Source: Elgaria multicarinata webbii
Taxonomy: Eukaryota > Chordata > Lepidosauria > Squamata > Anguidae
Length of the DNA stretch: 64,000 nt
Assembly (NCBI RefSeq): GCF_023053635.1
Contig: NC_086178.1
Coordinates: forward strand, 32,725,226 to 32,789,225
Direction of reading: 5' to 3'
In this document: positions 1 through 12,200 of the stretch, one piece after another
Numbering within the stretch: position 1 is the stretch's first letter
Layout of the letters: each line of letters starts with the position of its first letter
Program-made: the position numbers and the translations under genes
The notes under the pieces: generated by a model
Database searches by the model: none
Seen by the model: only the letters and a program-made list of their open reading frames with translations
Told to the model about the DNA's origin: nothing

Positions 1-720
1 CCTGTAGACAGTGTCTGGGGCCATAGGATACTTTGAATTCCCAGATCTGAGGTTTGAGACGGGGCTCTTACTTCAGGTCTAGGAATCTGCACTTCCTGAC
101 TCCTCCCCCTTCACCTCAGAGCCAGCACAGAGAGAACTGCGCTGGCTGCCTCTCCAAGGTTGCAAAAGTGACTTTCGAAGGGGGGTAGAGGCAGCGTTCC
201 AGTGGGCAGGGAGGGGTCTAGATTAGGGTGACCATATGGAAAGGAGGACAGGGCTCCTGTATCTTTAACAGTTGCATAGAAAAGAGACTTTCAGCAGGTG
301 TCATTTGTATATATGGAGAACCTGGGGAAATTCCCTCTTCATCACAACAGTTAAAGCCGCAGGAGCCCTGTCCCCTTTTATATCTGGTCAAGAGGGCAGG
401 TCTCCTGCAGCTTTTACTGTTGTGATGAAAAGGGAATTTCACCAGGTGCTGCATGCATAGAAATGACGCCTGCTGAAATTCCCTTTTCTGTACAACTGTT
501 AAAGATACAGGAGCCCTGTCCTCCTTTTCATATGGTCACCCTAGACTAGATAGGTTGGGATATGAAGTATCTTGAGGCCTCTCCAGCCTCCTTCCCTCCT
601 CCTCTGAAACGTCCCAGCTAGATGTTCATCTAGCACAAAACAGAACAGGAGGAGCAGCAGTGGTGACAATTGCCTCCACTGCTCTTCCCGCTCTGTACCG
701 GATGCTCTTAAGTCTCCAAG
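1..720. repeat. Dispersed repeat with a palindromic MITE inserted
   Basis: The blocks at 1-223 and 544-720 resemble the stretches at 16,949-17,345 and 42,680-43,035: the same gene-free mix of 'gccataggatac', 'ctcctcctctga' and 'ctagatg..catctag' motifs. A TA-flanked palindromic element sits in the middle (226-541). The family looks non-autonomous, and I see no coding part. Confidence 0.5.
226..541. mobile_element. Palindromic MITE, TA-flanked, copy 1
   Basis: A 316 bp element with ends GGGTGACCATATG and CATATGGTCACCC, flanked by TA on both sides (224-225, 542-543), as in Tc1/mariner-type insertion. It is a near-complete fold-back, and each arm is itself an inverted pair. It is a plain non-autonomous DNA transposon with no transposase. 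Confidence 0.85.
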
Positions 721-3262
721 TTCTGTCTAAACATGCATAGAATTTCACCCTAGGTATCTCAAAAATAAGGTTTTGGAAGCAAACCTTCTTGCAAACCCAT
801 AAATCCCTTCTGGAAAACCAAAAAGTGCAGAATGCTAAAGATCCATCGACTCTTCGGCCATACAAATTGATTGGAAGGAGCATCTTTACGTTTTCATTTA
901 GGACATACCTTTAGAACTATACCATGAAAGATTGCTAACTATAACAGATGAGACTTGGTTTTCTGGGTCTTGCTTCTATATAGTAATGGTAGTACAAGCA
1001 ACCCAAGCTGTGGAAGGAAGCCAGAATTATTCAGTTGAGGATTTTCAGATATTGGCAGGCATGTCTCTAGTCATATATTTCAAAGCTGTTATATCGTTTG
1101 AAAGTGCTCACCCTTGAACATACTCACAGCAGCATTTTTAACCTGGCCTTCAGCCAAGGACCCACATTTAGAGACAGATGTATGAAGCAGCCACCTGGGT
1201 GTTAGGTATTGCCACTTGCAAGAATCTTATCCTACCAAACAGATTAATAGCCGTATTAGACCTTCATCCCAAGTACCTGCTTCCCTCGGATTATCCCTGT
1301 AGCGCTAAGCTTTCAAGGTTGTTGTTTTTGCTACCGGGTGACAGCGATCCTTTGCATACCAGGAAGTGAGTTCAAGGGGAGAAATGTAAAATAATCATTA
1401 AAAAATCAACAGATGACCCAATTCAATTAAAATTTGGTATCCTTCAAGCTCTCCCTAATATCTATTACTGTGCCAATTTTGGTGCCTTTATCTTAAAAGC
1501 TTACGCAGATGTAAGCATTTCTTTAAAATCCTGCTCCTGTGCCCCAGTGATGGCTCAGAAGATACGCTCAAAAAGTAGGGGCTAAATATGGTGAATCTTT
1601 TGGCTTTATTGCATAATTAAGGCAGGATGCATGGGAGTACTTCACAAACAAAGCAGATTATAAGGTGGAAAACTTCTGAGTCCTTTGCATGCAATTCGTA
1701 GTGATTGCACAGTATTACGCTGGTGTGGTAAAGCTCCAACCTCCATCAACAGTGATCTACTTTTCTGAGAAGTTTACCACCACCACCCTCACAAAATGTG
1801 ATTATTAGAGAAAGTCAAACCAATGCTACCCCCCTGCCTGGGCAGGTTTATAAGGAACTGGGAATTACTCCAACTCTCCTTTGGCATTTTTACCAATTGA
1901 TTTTTGCTTTTGGATGCAAAGAAGGATGTGTTTGGGTTTAGGTTCTTAGTTTAAATTGTTATTCAGGTGTTGTTGTTTTAAACTTTTATTTTATTGTATT
2001 GATTGAAGTTTTGTGTTTCTACACTTTTGTGAATATTCTATAATTTTGTGAGCTGCCTTGGGAGACTTTTTGGATGAAAGGTGGCATAGAAATAAGCTAT
2101 AACATTGTTGTTGTTGTTATATTTATATCCTGCCTTTTTCTCAGTACTGGGACTCAAGGTGGTTCTTTGTGCAGAAGTACCTACACACCCCTGTGATGCT
2201 GCTGTGTTCTCTCGAACACGCACACACACAGTAGCTTTTTCCATACATAGGGACATATCCAGAAGGGTGATCATGCCTGGAAAACCATATCCATGCATGT
2301 TTCACCCTTGTTTGATCAGGGCAAAAGCCTATGCAGTACACCCAGGGTTGAGAAGAGACCCTGGTGCATTCCTACAGTTACAGGAATCAGGAAACCAATA
2401 CTTACTGATTTTCTTAATTATTATGTGAAGCACACCCCTCAGTCTATACCTAGGTTCTGTGCTATAAACCCCTGTGATCAGCTAATAACATCCCTCAGCC
2501 AAACAATGTACAGAGATTTGCATACTGTGCGGCTGAGCAATAATCATACACGCTTCATGCAAATCAAATACTGAGCCACAATGCAGAAAAACTGAGTCAC
2601 TGGGGAATAAGCTTTGTGGTTCTGGGTCAGTAAGTGCCTGGCATTCCCATACTTGGAGAGCCTAAAACAATTCCATGCCAAGATATATTTCAAGAAACAA
2701 AATAAGCTACAAAGAAGATATGTTTCCCCAATTTACCCTTGTCAGTTAGTAGTGGCTTGGCCTTGGAAATATGATTCACTTTTACTACAGAAACTCAACA
2801 CACAATTGCAGCAAAGCAAAAAGAAACAAGCACAGAATGGTTGTAAATTGCCAGAAATATATTAAAGTCCTTATTAAAAGCTCTGCAACTGCAGAATATG
2901 TCCAATTTCCAGCCTTTCTGTGATTTTTGGTCCTCATCTCTCCCTTATTCATTTATTTGTCTTTCTCCTGATCCCCTTAGCATATCCCTCCTCATCCTAA
3001 GTACTGTGAAATTTTATTAGATCCTCCTGTCTGATTATCCCTTGCCTCAATTACCTGCCTCCATGCCCTTTTTGCAAGCTTCATTTTCCACCGATCCTTC
3101 CTTTGTATTCCTCTTTCGCAGTTCATTGCCTATTCTGCACTCTTCCTTCAGCTCCCTGGGCATTGGCTTCCCTTGCCCTTAACTTCCCTTTCTCCTGGGT
3201 TCTTTTCTCAGTCATCAGTCATTCCAGGTAAGATTATAAACCTAGTTGAACTGATAACGTTG
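721..3262. other. Intergenic, mostly unassigned DNA
   Basis: I see no exon, RNA gene or clear mobile element here. A short (TTG)n stretch lies near 2,105-2,120. AT-rich sequence near 1,960-2,100 resembles a decayed LINE/SINE tail. Confidence 0.5.
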
Positions 3263-3601
3263 GCCATGGCTAAACCAGGCCTATATCCCGGGATCATCCC
3301 TGTGTGTCCACATGAAGCACAGGGGATCCCAGGAGCAGGGAGGCACAGTCCCTCCCTTGGCCCAGGATTTCACCCTACCCTTTAATCCCGCTTTTTCCGC
3401 AGTCTCAGGATGCTCTGTGCCTATCATGGGTGGGGGGATGGGTTAGGGTTTTTAAAAAAAACTCACCGGTTTTTGGACGAGCGTTCGTGTGCTCTTTCTT
3501 TTAAAAAAAATTAAAATGGCATCCGCGATGTTGTGCACCGCCAGGGCGATGATCTCGCAGTCATAAAATCGCGCTCTCCGACCCCTTCGTCTAGCCATGG
3601 C
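3263..3601. mobile_element. MITE with GCCATGGCTA ends
   Basis: The left end GCCATGGCTAAAC is the inverted match of the right end at 3,589-3,601. The flanks CGTTG (3,258-3,262) and CGTTT (3,602-3,606) look like a 5 bp target duplication with one change. Just inside the left end is the 'cccgggatcatccctgtg' block shared with elements at 11,027, 35,367 and 47,538. Confidence 0.65.
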
Positions 3602-3799
3602 CGTTTTCTTCCCTCATAGAAAGTGAACAGCCAACTAACTGCATTGTTCCTTGAACAATCGAACCTTCTGCGCTATTGCATCTAGGTGGCCATGTGTCCT
3701 CTTCTACAGAGGACAGTCCTCTATTTGAAGGGCTGCCAGAGGACTGTCCTCTATTTCAAAGGGTTGTCCAGTCCAGGTCCAGTATAAAATAATGAAATT

Positions 3800-3831
<32 letters not shown>

Positions 3832-3832
3832 C
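3800..3832. repeat. (AAC)n microsatellite
   Basis: Eleven uninterrupted AAC units. Confidence 0.95.
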
Positions 3833-3938
3833 GTACCATCAGAAACAATACTTGGGCTTTGAAGGTGCCTATCAACAGTACATGGACAGCAGACTGAACA
3901 AGGCATACAGGTCACCTGTTCACAGGCTTCCACACTAC

Positions 3939-4546
3939 TGTCATGTCTAACCCTACTGCCCCTCTTTTGGGAGAAGGTGTTTCAGGTAATCAACCAGAAT
4001 CAGATTCGGACATAGAGAAGGCGGCGCCAGACACCAGCCAGCCTGTACCAGTGGGGGAGGAAGCTCTCATGGGTGATTCACCAGCTGGGAGTCAGCCCTA
4101 TCCAGAGCATCTCCTCAAGGCCAAATCCAGAGCACCTCCTCAAGGCCAAATCCAGAGCACCTCCTCAAGGCCACACTCAGTAGGAAGTGAGCTTTCTTCT
4201 GGAGGAGAACGCCCTGACAAGCTAGCTGATGCTAGGGTCCATCAGAAGCTAAAACACACAGAGCGGAAGGAAGGCGTGAGAAAGACGGTCAGCCTAAGAT
4301 TGTGCCAGAACTTGCCTCCGCACCAGTCTCTCTGAAGTTACGGGTGTTTGGGAGGAGGCTTCCTGTTTTCCTTGGTTGGACAATTGTCTCAGTTTGCATA
4401 GTTTTGCTTAGGGGGAAGTTTCCAAGAGATTAGACTCTCTTCAGGTAGAAGAGATGTTTGCTGTTTAATAAAAGCTTTGTGGATTACCTAGCAGACCTCG
4501 TCAGTTGTCTCCCATCGAAAGCAGGAGCTTTCTGAGAAACACGACA
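3939..4546 (+). mobile_element. Solo LTR, family A, sense copy (fossil)
   Basis: A 608 bp block that begins TGTC and ends GACA, with perfect 5 bp duplications ACTAC at 3,934-3,938 and 4,547-4,551. AATAAA lies at about 4,467. A second copy with its own duplication lies at 14,788-15,355 in the opposite orientation. No internal region is present, so this is a solo LTR. A 5 bp duplication fits Gypsy-, BEL- or some ERV-type integration, and the family cannot be chosen from the LTR alone. Confidence 0.8.
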
Positions 4547-5000
4547 ACTACTGTACAGTGAATGTATGAATCCATAGTAAGGTTTCCAGATAAATATACC
4601 CAGGGATAATTTCTAGAAAGTTTTTGAACACGAGGTTGCCCAAAAGCCAGGTCCTCTTCCTTACCATTCTTTCTAAGCTGAACAGGATGCTGTCTAAAAT
4701 CACTCAGTGCTGAGGAAAAGGCACAGACCTGGAGGTGCTGTCTTCTATGCCAGTCTTAATGAGAAATAGATGTCTGGTGAGAAATAAATCACTGGTGAAC
4801 TCTGATTACTGGTGGCAAAATGAATATTGTGTATGATCTAAAAAGCCTTAGATTGTTTATTTAAATTGTTAGCTGTTTACATTGTTTAATTTTTTTGTTA
4901 AAAAATGTAGACTATTTTTATTATATTGTAATTTTGTATTTTTATGAATTGTTCTAAACTGCCTAGAAAGTTTTGGCTACAGGACGATATAGGAATGGAA

Positions 5001-5045
<45 letters not shown>
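5001..5045. repeat. (AAT)n microsatellite
   Basis: Fifteen pure AAT units just after an AT-rich stretch. Confidence 0.95.
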
Positions 5046-5046
<1 letters not shown>

Positions 5047-5139
5047 TCACATAACAATAAAAACATTTTTATGTTATAGGGTTTGTATATTATAGGGTTG
5101 CCACAATATCACTTTATATATACAAACCTGAAGACTCAG

Positions 5140-5749
5140 GCCATGTCTACACCAGCCGTTTATTCCAGGATAGTACTGAAATCCCTACCGGGCCACATGA
5201 TGCACAGCTGATACCGCTATGATCCTGACGTCCACAGCTGGTGTGACCCCCTTCGTGAAGCTTTTGCTGTTCTGAGCGAGCTCCTGGCTGAGTGAACAGC
5301 CAACTTGTTGTCAGGGGTGTGTCCAGCGGTTTCAGAGGTGTGTGGGAGTGGACCGTCTGCCATTTTCAGCACAGTTTTTGATTGGTTATCGGCGTGTTGT
5401 GGCATTGACCGTATTTTTTTTTTAAAAAAAAAACTTATCTCTGCGCAGCATCGCATAATTGCTGGACCTCCTACCCACCCCATGCATAGCTCCGATTTTG
5501 CATTTGTGTGCATCCCTCCTGATATATAAAAAAATATAACTCTGTAGCTGTGTCATCTGTACGTCCCTGCCCACTTCTCCCGATCCACATAGGGAAGTGC
5601 CATCAGGAGACACACGTGCTCCTGCAATGGCTCTCCTTTACTTGCGGGGAACTTCCCTTGCGTGTGCCCCGTTAGTGAAGATTGCGGAAGCAGGAAAACA
5701 CACAACCACCTCTCCTCCCTTGCGAAAGGACTGTAGGTGTAGACGAGGC
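5140..5749. mobile_element. Non-autonomous DNA transposon with GCC.TGTCTACACC ends
   Basis: Ends GCCATGTCTACACC and, on the other strand, GCCTCGTCTACACC. Flanks are CTCAG (5,135-5,139) and CTCAT (5,750-5,754), a 5 bp duplication with one change. It is GC-richer than its surroundings. The open frames inside are unrelated to any protein I recognise. Confidence 0.7.
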
Positions 5750-6695
5750 CTCATACTGTGTTCTTCTTTCCACCGTGGACTACATTGTACATACTTTCCT
5801 TTTTAAAAAAATGAATTAAAAACCTTTCATGATGAAAGACAATACATGGCAGTAAAATTCATTAAATAAGCTTAAAGCCTGTCCTTGACCATTCTGAACA
5901 ATACAGGGAAGTAATATTAGATGTTCATGTTTCCCATAAAATTAAGAGCAAAGCTGCAATGCAGAAAACTGATTTAGGAGGGCAATTACTGTTCATAAAA
6001 TTGTAGCTTTTGGATTTAGAGCTCCATGAAATCTCTTCACGTGACAGATAGCATAAATATTAATTTAGCTTTTTAATTAGTACATTCAAGGCTTGAATGA
6101 GTTGCCTACTGTGCCTATACAAAGTTTCAGTCACATGGATGCTGGGTAGAATAATTCTACAATGGGGCCAACAGACAGTTGATGTTTCAATAGAACAACC
6201 CCGTCTAAGGCAATTAAATAATCCCATTATCTTCAGCTTCTACCTTGTTAGCTTCGTTTGTCCTCCGCTCTAACCTCAATCCAATGGTACATTCATATTT
6301 TCTCAGTCTACTTCATGCTTCTGATGGCGAAGGTTATCACCTAGGAAACCTTGTAACTCACATATCTCTACACTTTTTTACTCTGTCTTTTGGTGTTTCT
6401 GACTTATAATACAAATTGTTAGGGTCACTTCTTCTGACTCAATTCAGGGCTCAATACCCAAATGCAAATCGCATGCGTTATTGCATCAGCTATGCAGTGA
6501 GTGCAGTGTTTTCATTCAAAACACACAAACGGGTTTTATATTCATACCCTTCATAACTGACACTGTAAGTGTTTTTGGTGTTAGAATCCAAACACAAAAT
6601 AACTTATAAGAGTCTTTAGAAATACTTCTGATGAAGTAGGCTGTTGTCTGTGAAAGCTCATACTAAATAAGATAGTTTGAGCTAAAAGCATAAAC
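5750..6695. other. Intergenic, no feature seen
   Basis: AT-rich DNA without recognisable exon, RNA or repeat structure. Confidence 0.5.
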
Positions 6696-6824
6696 CAGCC
6701 TTCCCCAACCTGGTGCCCTCCAAATGTTTTGGACTACAATTACCATCACCTCTAGCCATGGTCACTGGTTGGAGCTAATAGCAACTGTAGGGCAAAACAT
6801 ATGGAGAGCACCACATTGGGGAAT
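6696..6824. mobile_element. hAT-like MITE (CAGCCTTCCCCAACC ends)
   Basis: The left end CAGCCTTCCCCAACC and the 'ggactacaattaccatca' block match copies at 16,431, 52,845 and 55,838. The right arm is diverged. Compared with the 16,431 copy it looks old. Confidence 0.6.
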
Positions 6825-7245
6825 CAATTAGGTCCTTGTTGATTTATGGGAAGAAAACCTATAGGCTTTTCGGCAGTTGTTTGTACTGAAGTAGTATCCT
6901 TTAAACTTTAGATATGTTTTGCCCTGCTCAGAATTTTGAAAATCGTTCTACAAAGATCTATTGTACAAAATGTCTTAAGGAATAGCAGTATGCCATCTTT
7001 TGGATACACCATGCAAGCACAAGCCACAATGCAAACTTTTACTTTAAGCATAACACATAAAAGAACACACAATAAAACCATGCATAGAAATAATCCTGTT
7101 GCAAGAATGAAGTGTCAGTACATTTGTCTTAGTTTAATTTAAAGGTTTGTCTAGTCTTATTTATTTAAACTGTTGCCAAGTTTATATGAAGCAATTTGTG
7201 GTTCAGTCAATCCTTGGCTTTTGACCACCATCAACCATCAGCACT

Positions 7246-7850
7246 TTCAGGTATTTTTTTAGAGCAGGGAAAATGCAGCAATTAATTGTAAAAATGAAAG
7301 AAATAACTTTTTTCACTTGTGTATTTGCACTGTTCTGCTATACTATAGTGCCACCTAGAGGTTCTGTAGTGGGAAAGGAAATGCTACTCATGTAGTGCTT
7401 AGATCTCAATTCTGTGACAAACCCAAAAGTAGGTACAGTGATTAACAGCCAGTTAAGAGCTTTCTGTAGAAAAGCTCCAAGATGCATTTATCATGCATTC
7501 ATAATTCCTTACTTGTGGTTATTTATGGGTTCTTTAGACAATGACGTGATTCTCCAGTTTCACTTCTGTTTTTAAGAGCACTTTCCCAGCTTTATTTAGA
7601 GCAAGAAAAATGGGGTATTATTTCTGAAAGTGAAAGATAATGTATTTTCTTAGCTTACAATATTCCACAATAGCACAGCACCACCTAAAGGTTAGGTAGT
7701 AGAAAAGCAGGAAAGGAAAATTTCTTTGTGTAGAGTTCAGTTCTCAATTCTGCGACAAAACCCAAAATAGATCCAGCGATTAATACCTTTGTGTAGAAAA
7801 GCTCAATGCATTGGCATAGCTCCTGGTATAGCACTACTTAAGCCATCATG
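7246..7850 (+). repeat. Tandem pair of an unclassified dispersed repeat
   Basis: Two copies in the same direction (about 7,246-7,560 and 7,566-7,850) share 'gccacctagaggtt'/'accacctaaaggtt', 'ctcaattctg.gacaaa.cc' and 'tgtagaaaagctcc' in the same order about 350 bp apart. Further copies lie at 43,480-43,830 (opposite direction) and about 49,775-50,010. Confidence 0.6.
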
Positions 7851-8120
7851 CATTTGGTACAGCATGTAATGAAGCAATATAAATGGATCAAGGTGTTAGG
7901 CAATTATTTAGTTTGGAACAGGTATACATTAACTCGATTACAAGGATCCTAGAGTACTTATTTAATAAATCTGTATCCTCCAAGGAGCTCAAGATGGCAT
8001 ACATAGTTGTGGTTTTCCCCCACCCTCCATTTTATCAACACAAAAACCCTGGGCGGTGGGTTACATTGAGTGATGACTGGCCTATGATGGGCATTTGAAC
8101 ATGGGTAAGGTTGATGGTCT

Positions 8121-8224
8121 GTTGGTTGATGGTTTAATTAGTTTTCCTGCACATTGCAAAGGGCTGGACTAGATGATTCTTGTGGTCCTTTCCAACTCCA
8201 CAATTCTATGACTCTATGATTCTA
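8121..8224 (+). mobile_element. CR1 LINE 3' tail
   Basis: Contains the CR1 3' end 'ggctggactagatg', 'tccaactcc' and two terminal ATTCTATGA-like units. It is a strongly 5'-truncated copy. Confidence 0.75.
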
Positions 8225-8294
8225 ACCATTATACTACATGAGAGATTTATAATGATATAACTATCAACTGGCTTTGACTTAGCCCAGTCCAATG

Positions 8295-8383
8295 GCTGAG
8301 TTCGGACGACACGCTAATCAACAGTGGGGTAGTAGGAACAGAATGGGAAACAACCGTTGATTAGTGTGTCGTCCGAACTCAGC
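8295..8383. mobile_element. 89 bp fold-back MITE with 5 bp duplication
   Basis: Arms starting GCTGAGTTCGGACGACAC are inverted almost perfectly over about 28 bp. Flanks are CAATG at 8,290-8,294 and 8,384-8,388. Related ends occur near 22,205, 29,042, 37,208 and 59,825. Confidence 0.8.
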
Positions 8384-9043
8384 CAATGTCTATACTAAAC
8401 AGTTGAATATATTCAATGAAACCATTATTGATTTATTGTGGGCAGGAGGGAAGGATAGCAAACAGCCCAAATCACAGACTAGCTGGACTGGAATATCTCA
8501 ATTTACATTGAGGTAAGGGAACCAAAATAGTTCAAAGGAAAGCACGGATCCAATTTAAGTGCTTTCACGACTAATGGTATAGTAATTGTCCCGTCAACCC
8601 ACCATTCAAGCACCCTACACCAGCCACAATACAGTGAGGTCAGCAGTATTTTAATACTAAAAATAATAAAGCATGCACAATATTTTATTCCAAAAAGGCT
8701 GTGTCTTTTGCTCATAGGTTCACTCAACAGTATACAATAACACAGAATAAACATTACTTGCCAATTTTTAAAGTTCTTCTAAATTTAAGCCATCTTTGCA
8801 CAGTTGCTCACTTAACCCAAGAGCCAAGTCTGTGCCAGGAATTCTCAGCTCACCCAATCAGATAAAGGGCTGTAAAGAGAGAGGGGGGGGGCATTCATCA
8901 AATTACCCAGAGGGTTCCATCTGTGTTATTTTAAACCTTTGTTCTCAAGTAACACAGGGAGGAGATGCTGCAAAAACCACTTTGCTAAAGGTTTTATTTG
9001 AGACTGTATTTTCAAGTTGTTTGTATGCCAGCTAGGATTATAT

Positions 9044-9296
9044 ATGCCAGCCCAACAGAAGAAAGTTGTTTTCTGCATAGCTGGCGTGTTCAGTTTTGCT
9101 TGTGCTCTGGGCATCGCAGCAGCCATAGGAACTCAGCTGTGGATCAGAGGAAGAATACTCTGCAAAACTGGAGCCCTGCTCGTCAACGCTACCGGCCAGG
9201 AATTAGATAAGTTTATTGGTGAAATTCAGTATGGACTTTTCCATGGGGAGAGGGTTAGACAATGCGGGCTCGGAGGGAGACCTTTTCGGTTTTCAT
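9044..9296 (+). CDS. CLRN1: CLRN1 exon 1 (coding part)
   Basis: Encodes residues 1-84 plus one base: the short cytoplasmic N-terminus, membrane segment 1 and the extracellular loop with the sequon at Asn48. The donor is T|GTAAGT at 9,297. Confidence 0.95.
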
Positions 9297-12200
9297 GTAA
9301 GTAACAATGGTATCTGAATTATTTAATACTTTAGTGCATGCTATTGTGGTCTGACAGATAAGTAAATGAGTATTCTCCTATTTCTTCCAAAAGATTCACA
9401 AATGGGAAATGGGAAATTCTGTTGCCTTAATGTACATCGTGTGTTTCTTCTCTCAGTGTTTGATATACATCATGTGCTTCGATCAACATTTATTTAACGT
9501 TATTGTTGTACCTTATTAGTTAAAGGAACGGACGTTGCAGCCTGGCTCTATACATGTTTACTTGCAAGAAAGACCCACTGTAAGTAGGGCTTGCTTTCAA
9601 GTACCTTTGAACAGAATTTACAGCCTTAAATTCTTCACTTTTTCAACATAGTGCTTTGATGCATTCTCTAATCTTTCTAAAATGAGTGGGAAAGGAACAG
9701 AAATAGAACTAGTACAAATACTTCTTTCTGAGTTCTGGAGATAAAGTGTATGAAAAATTAACAGTGCAATCCTATGCTTGTCTCTACTTTAATGGTTCTT
9801 ACTCCCAGGTAAGTGTATATTAGAATTGCAGGCAAAACAAATATATCTGCAATTCTGCAGCCCAATCTTATACAGGTATACCTAGAAGTATGTCTTTATT
9901 TATGTATCTTTTATTTATAAGTAATTCAATTGCTAGTGCTGTCTTCCAATGGACTTACTTATAAATAAAGACACATAGAAATAGAGTCTTAACGGGGAAA
10001 ACACAAGATTTACTGTGCTACTGATGCAGGGAATGGCAGTTTAGCAGATTATCTGTTTATCTTCTAGGAGAAAATATTGTTAAAACGGTCAGTCACACAC
10101 TTGACTTGTGCAGAGCACCCTATTAAAAAGAAATCATGGTTTTCTGCGCAGTACTTCATAATTTGTCACTAAACATTTATTTTCTTACCAGCAACAATTC
10201 CGAAGCAATCTGCAGAGAAACGTTGCTGCTTGCATGAGTCATTTGTGATGCATTTCCTAAACTGCAGACGTGAAAAATGATTGACTGTTTTCTACTTTTT
10301 ATGGAGGTAGTAGACCTAATTAATTTAGGTTCTTAGCAAGAATAGCTTCATCTTATTAAATTCTATAGTGGGATTTAGCTGTTCATAAGAGCTTTCTGAA
10401 AGTTCTGGTAATTACATCCCACTGCTGTCATGGTACACTGAATTTTTGGAATGGCCTACTAAACTAGGAAGCAGTAACTGGACTTCGCTTTTGTTTATTC
10501 AAATAATGAAGCTGTTATAATACCTAACAGTTTATTCCCATGTCATGAGCTGTTGCACTAAGAGTGAATTCTGATTGGATTGACAGCCAGTGAACCAGGG
10601 GTTCCCAACCTTTTTGGACTCGTGGGCACATTTGGGAATTTGATAAACTGCTGTGGACACCACCACAAAATGTCTGAAAAGTGGATCCCTGCTTTGGCAT
10701 CAACCAGTCGTGTCTGTGGATCTGAGGCTAAATCTTATTCAGCAAAAAGTTTTGTTTTGTGTCTGTTGGACACTGCAATGTCTCTTTAATGAGGGATTGT
10801 CCAATTCACCTAATTGCTGGCTGTACAATACAGTGAATGCTGCAGGAGATATACTAGAGTGACCAGACTCAAAAGAGGGCAGGGCTCCTGCAGTTTAACT
10901 GTTGTAATGAAGACGGAATTTCACCAGGTGCAGCATGCATACAACTGACACCTGTTGTAATTCCCTTTTCTACACCACTGTTAAAGATATAGGATCCCTG
11001 TCCTCCTTTTCATATGGTCACCCCAAGGGCATGTCTACATGAGTGGTTATCCTGGGGATCACCCTGGAATCATCCCTGTGCATCCACATGATGCACAGGG
11101 GATCTCTGGGGCAGGGAGGGATGATCCATCCCTTTACCTGGGATAACCAGGATAGCTTTAATCCTGACTTTTCCCACGGTCTCGGGATTGTCCTGAGACC
11201 ATGTGATGTGTGGGCAGCCATCCCGGTTCAGTCTTGGCTGCTTGTGAGTAAACGCAAGGAGCCAGGAACCCGGCATGGGGCACGGAGCTTTTCAGGAGCT
11301 CCGTTCCCATCGTGGGTGGAGGGGGAGTGGAGTCTTTTTTTAAAAAAAAAATACACTCACCTTTTTGACGGAGTGTTCGTGCGCCCATCTTCAATTTTTT
11401 TAAAAACAAAATAGCGGGTGTGACTTCCTCCGAGACGTCGCGCGCTGCTTGTGGACTAAGGGGGAGGATCTCGCGATCAATATATCGCGAGATCCTCCCC
11501 TTCTCCTCCCTATGTCTAGGCATGCCCTAAGTCTCTATCACACACACCCTTACTTTCCTTTTTCATATAAGCAAAAGACCCCTAACCAGAACAGTGCACT
11601 ATGATTAATTTGGGGAACAGGGGGTGGGGTGGGGGGCGGGGAACCACAGTATGACTTAACAATTCCAACCTTAAAGGTGGCCTAGAAATAATTTTAGATA
11701 GAAAAATAGATCCATTTATTCTGGGAGTGTTTTTTAAAACAAAACAAAATAAGGTGAGCATGTTCCTTGATGGAAGTTCTTAACTTTATGTAATATCCAG
11801 TAGCTTAAAGGCATCTGCCTCAAATAAAATATTTCATCTGCATAATTACCAGGAAACATTGGTTGTTGTTCACTGCTTCTGCAGCAGTACTCACAACAAA
11901 CACTTTACTCCCCGTTCTCTCTGTAAGTTGCTAAAAATGTCCCAGGAAATGGTACAGTTTACACACAGTGGATGTGTTTGCATTTTAATGCGTTGAAGCA
12001 CAGCATGGCACAACTGGCGAAGGAAGGACTAAATCATCTGCCTTGTTTTAGTCCTACGTTTGCTCCCATTAAATGTTCTCCCTGCTGGCTACTATATCTC
12101 TTTTAATTGTAAAATGAATTTGCTCATCCTGTAAAACCCATTCAAGCTCAGGAAAGCCTTCTGCTTCATTTACTCTGGCTCATGTCTGTTTCTGGGTCAG

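Noticed and set aside
3943-4335. 130-codon frame as a host gene
   Set aside because: It lies inside a solo LTR with a second copy at 14,788-15,355 and has no recognised domain.
9017-9043. Upstream in-frame ATG of CLRN1
   Set aside because: It would add nine residues not found at the start of mammalian clarin-1. The ATG at 9,044 gives the standard 232-residue protein.
1-9043. Exons of MED12L on the minus strand
   Set aside because: Expected upstream of CLRN1 by human gene order, but no recognisable Mediator exon is found in this stretch.
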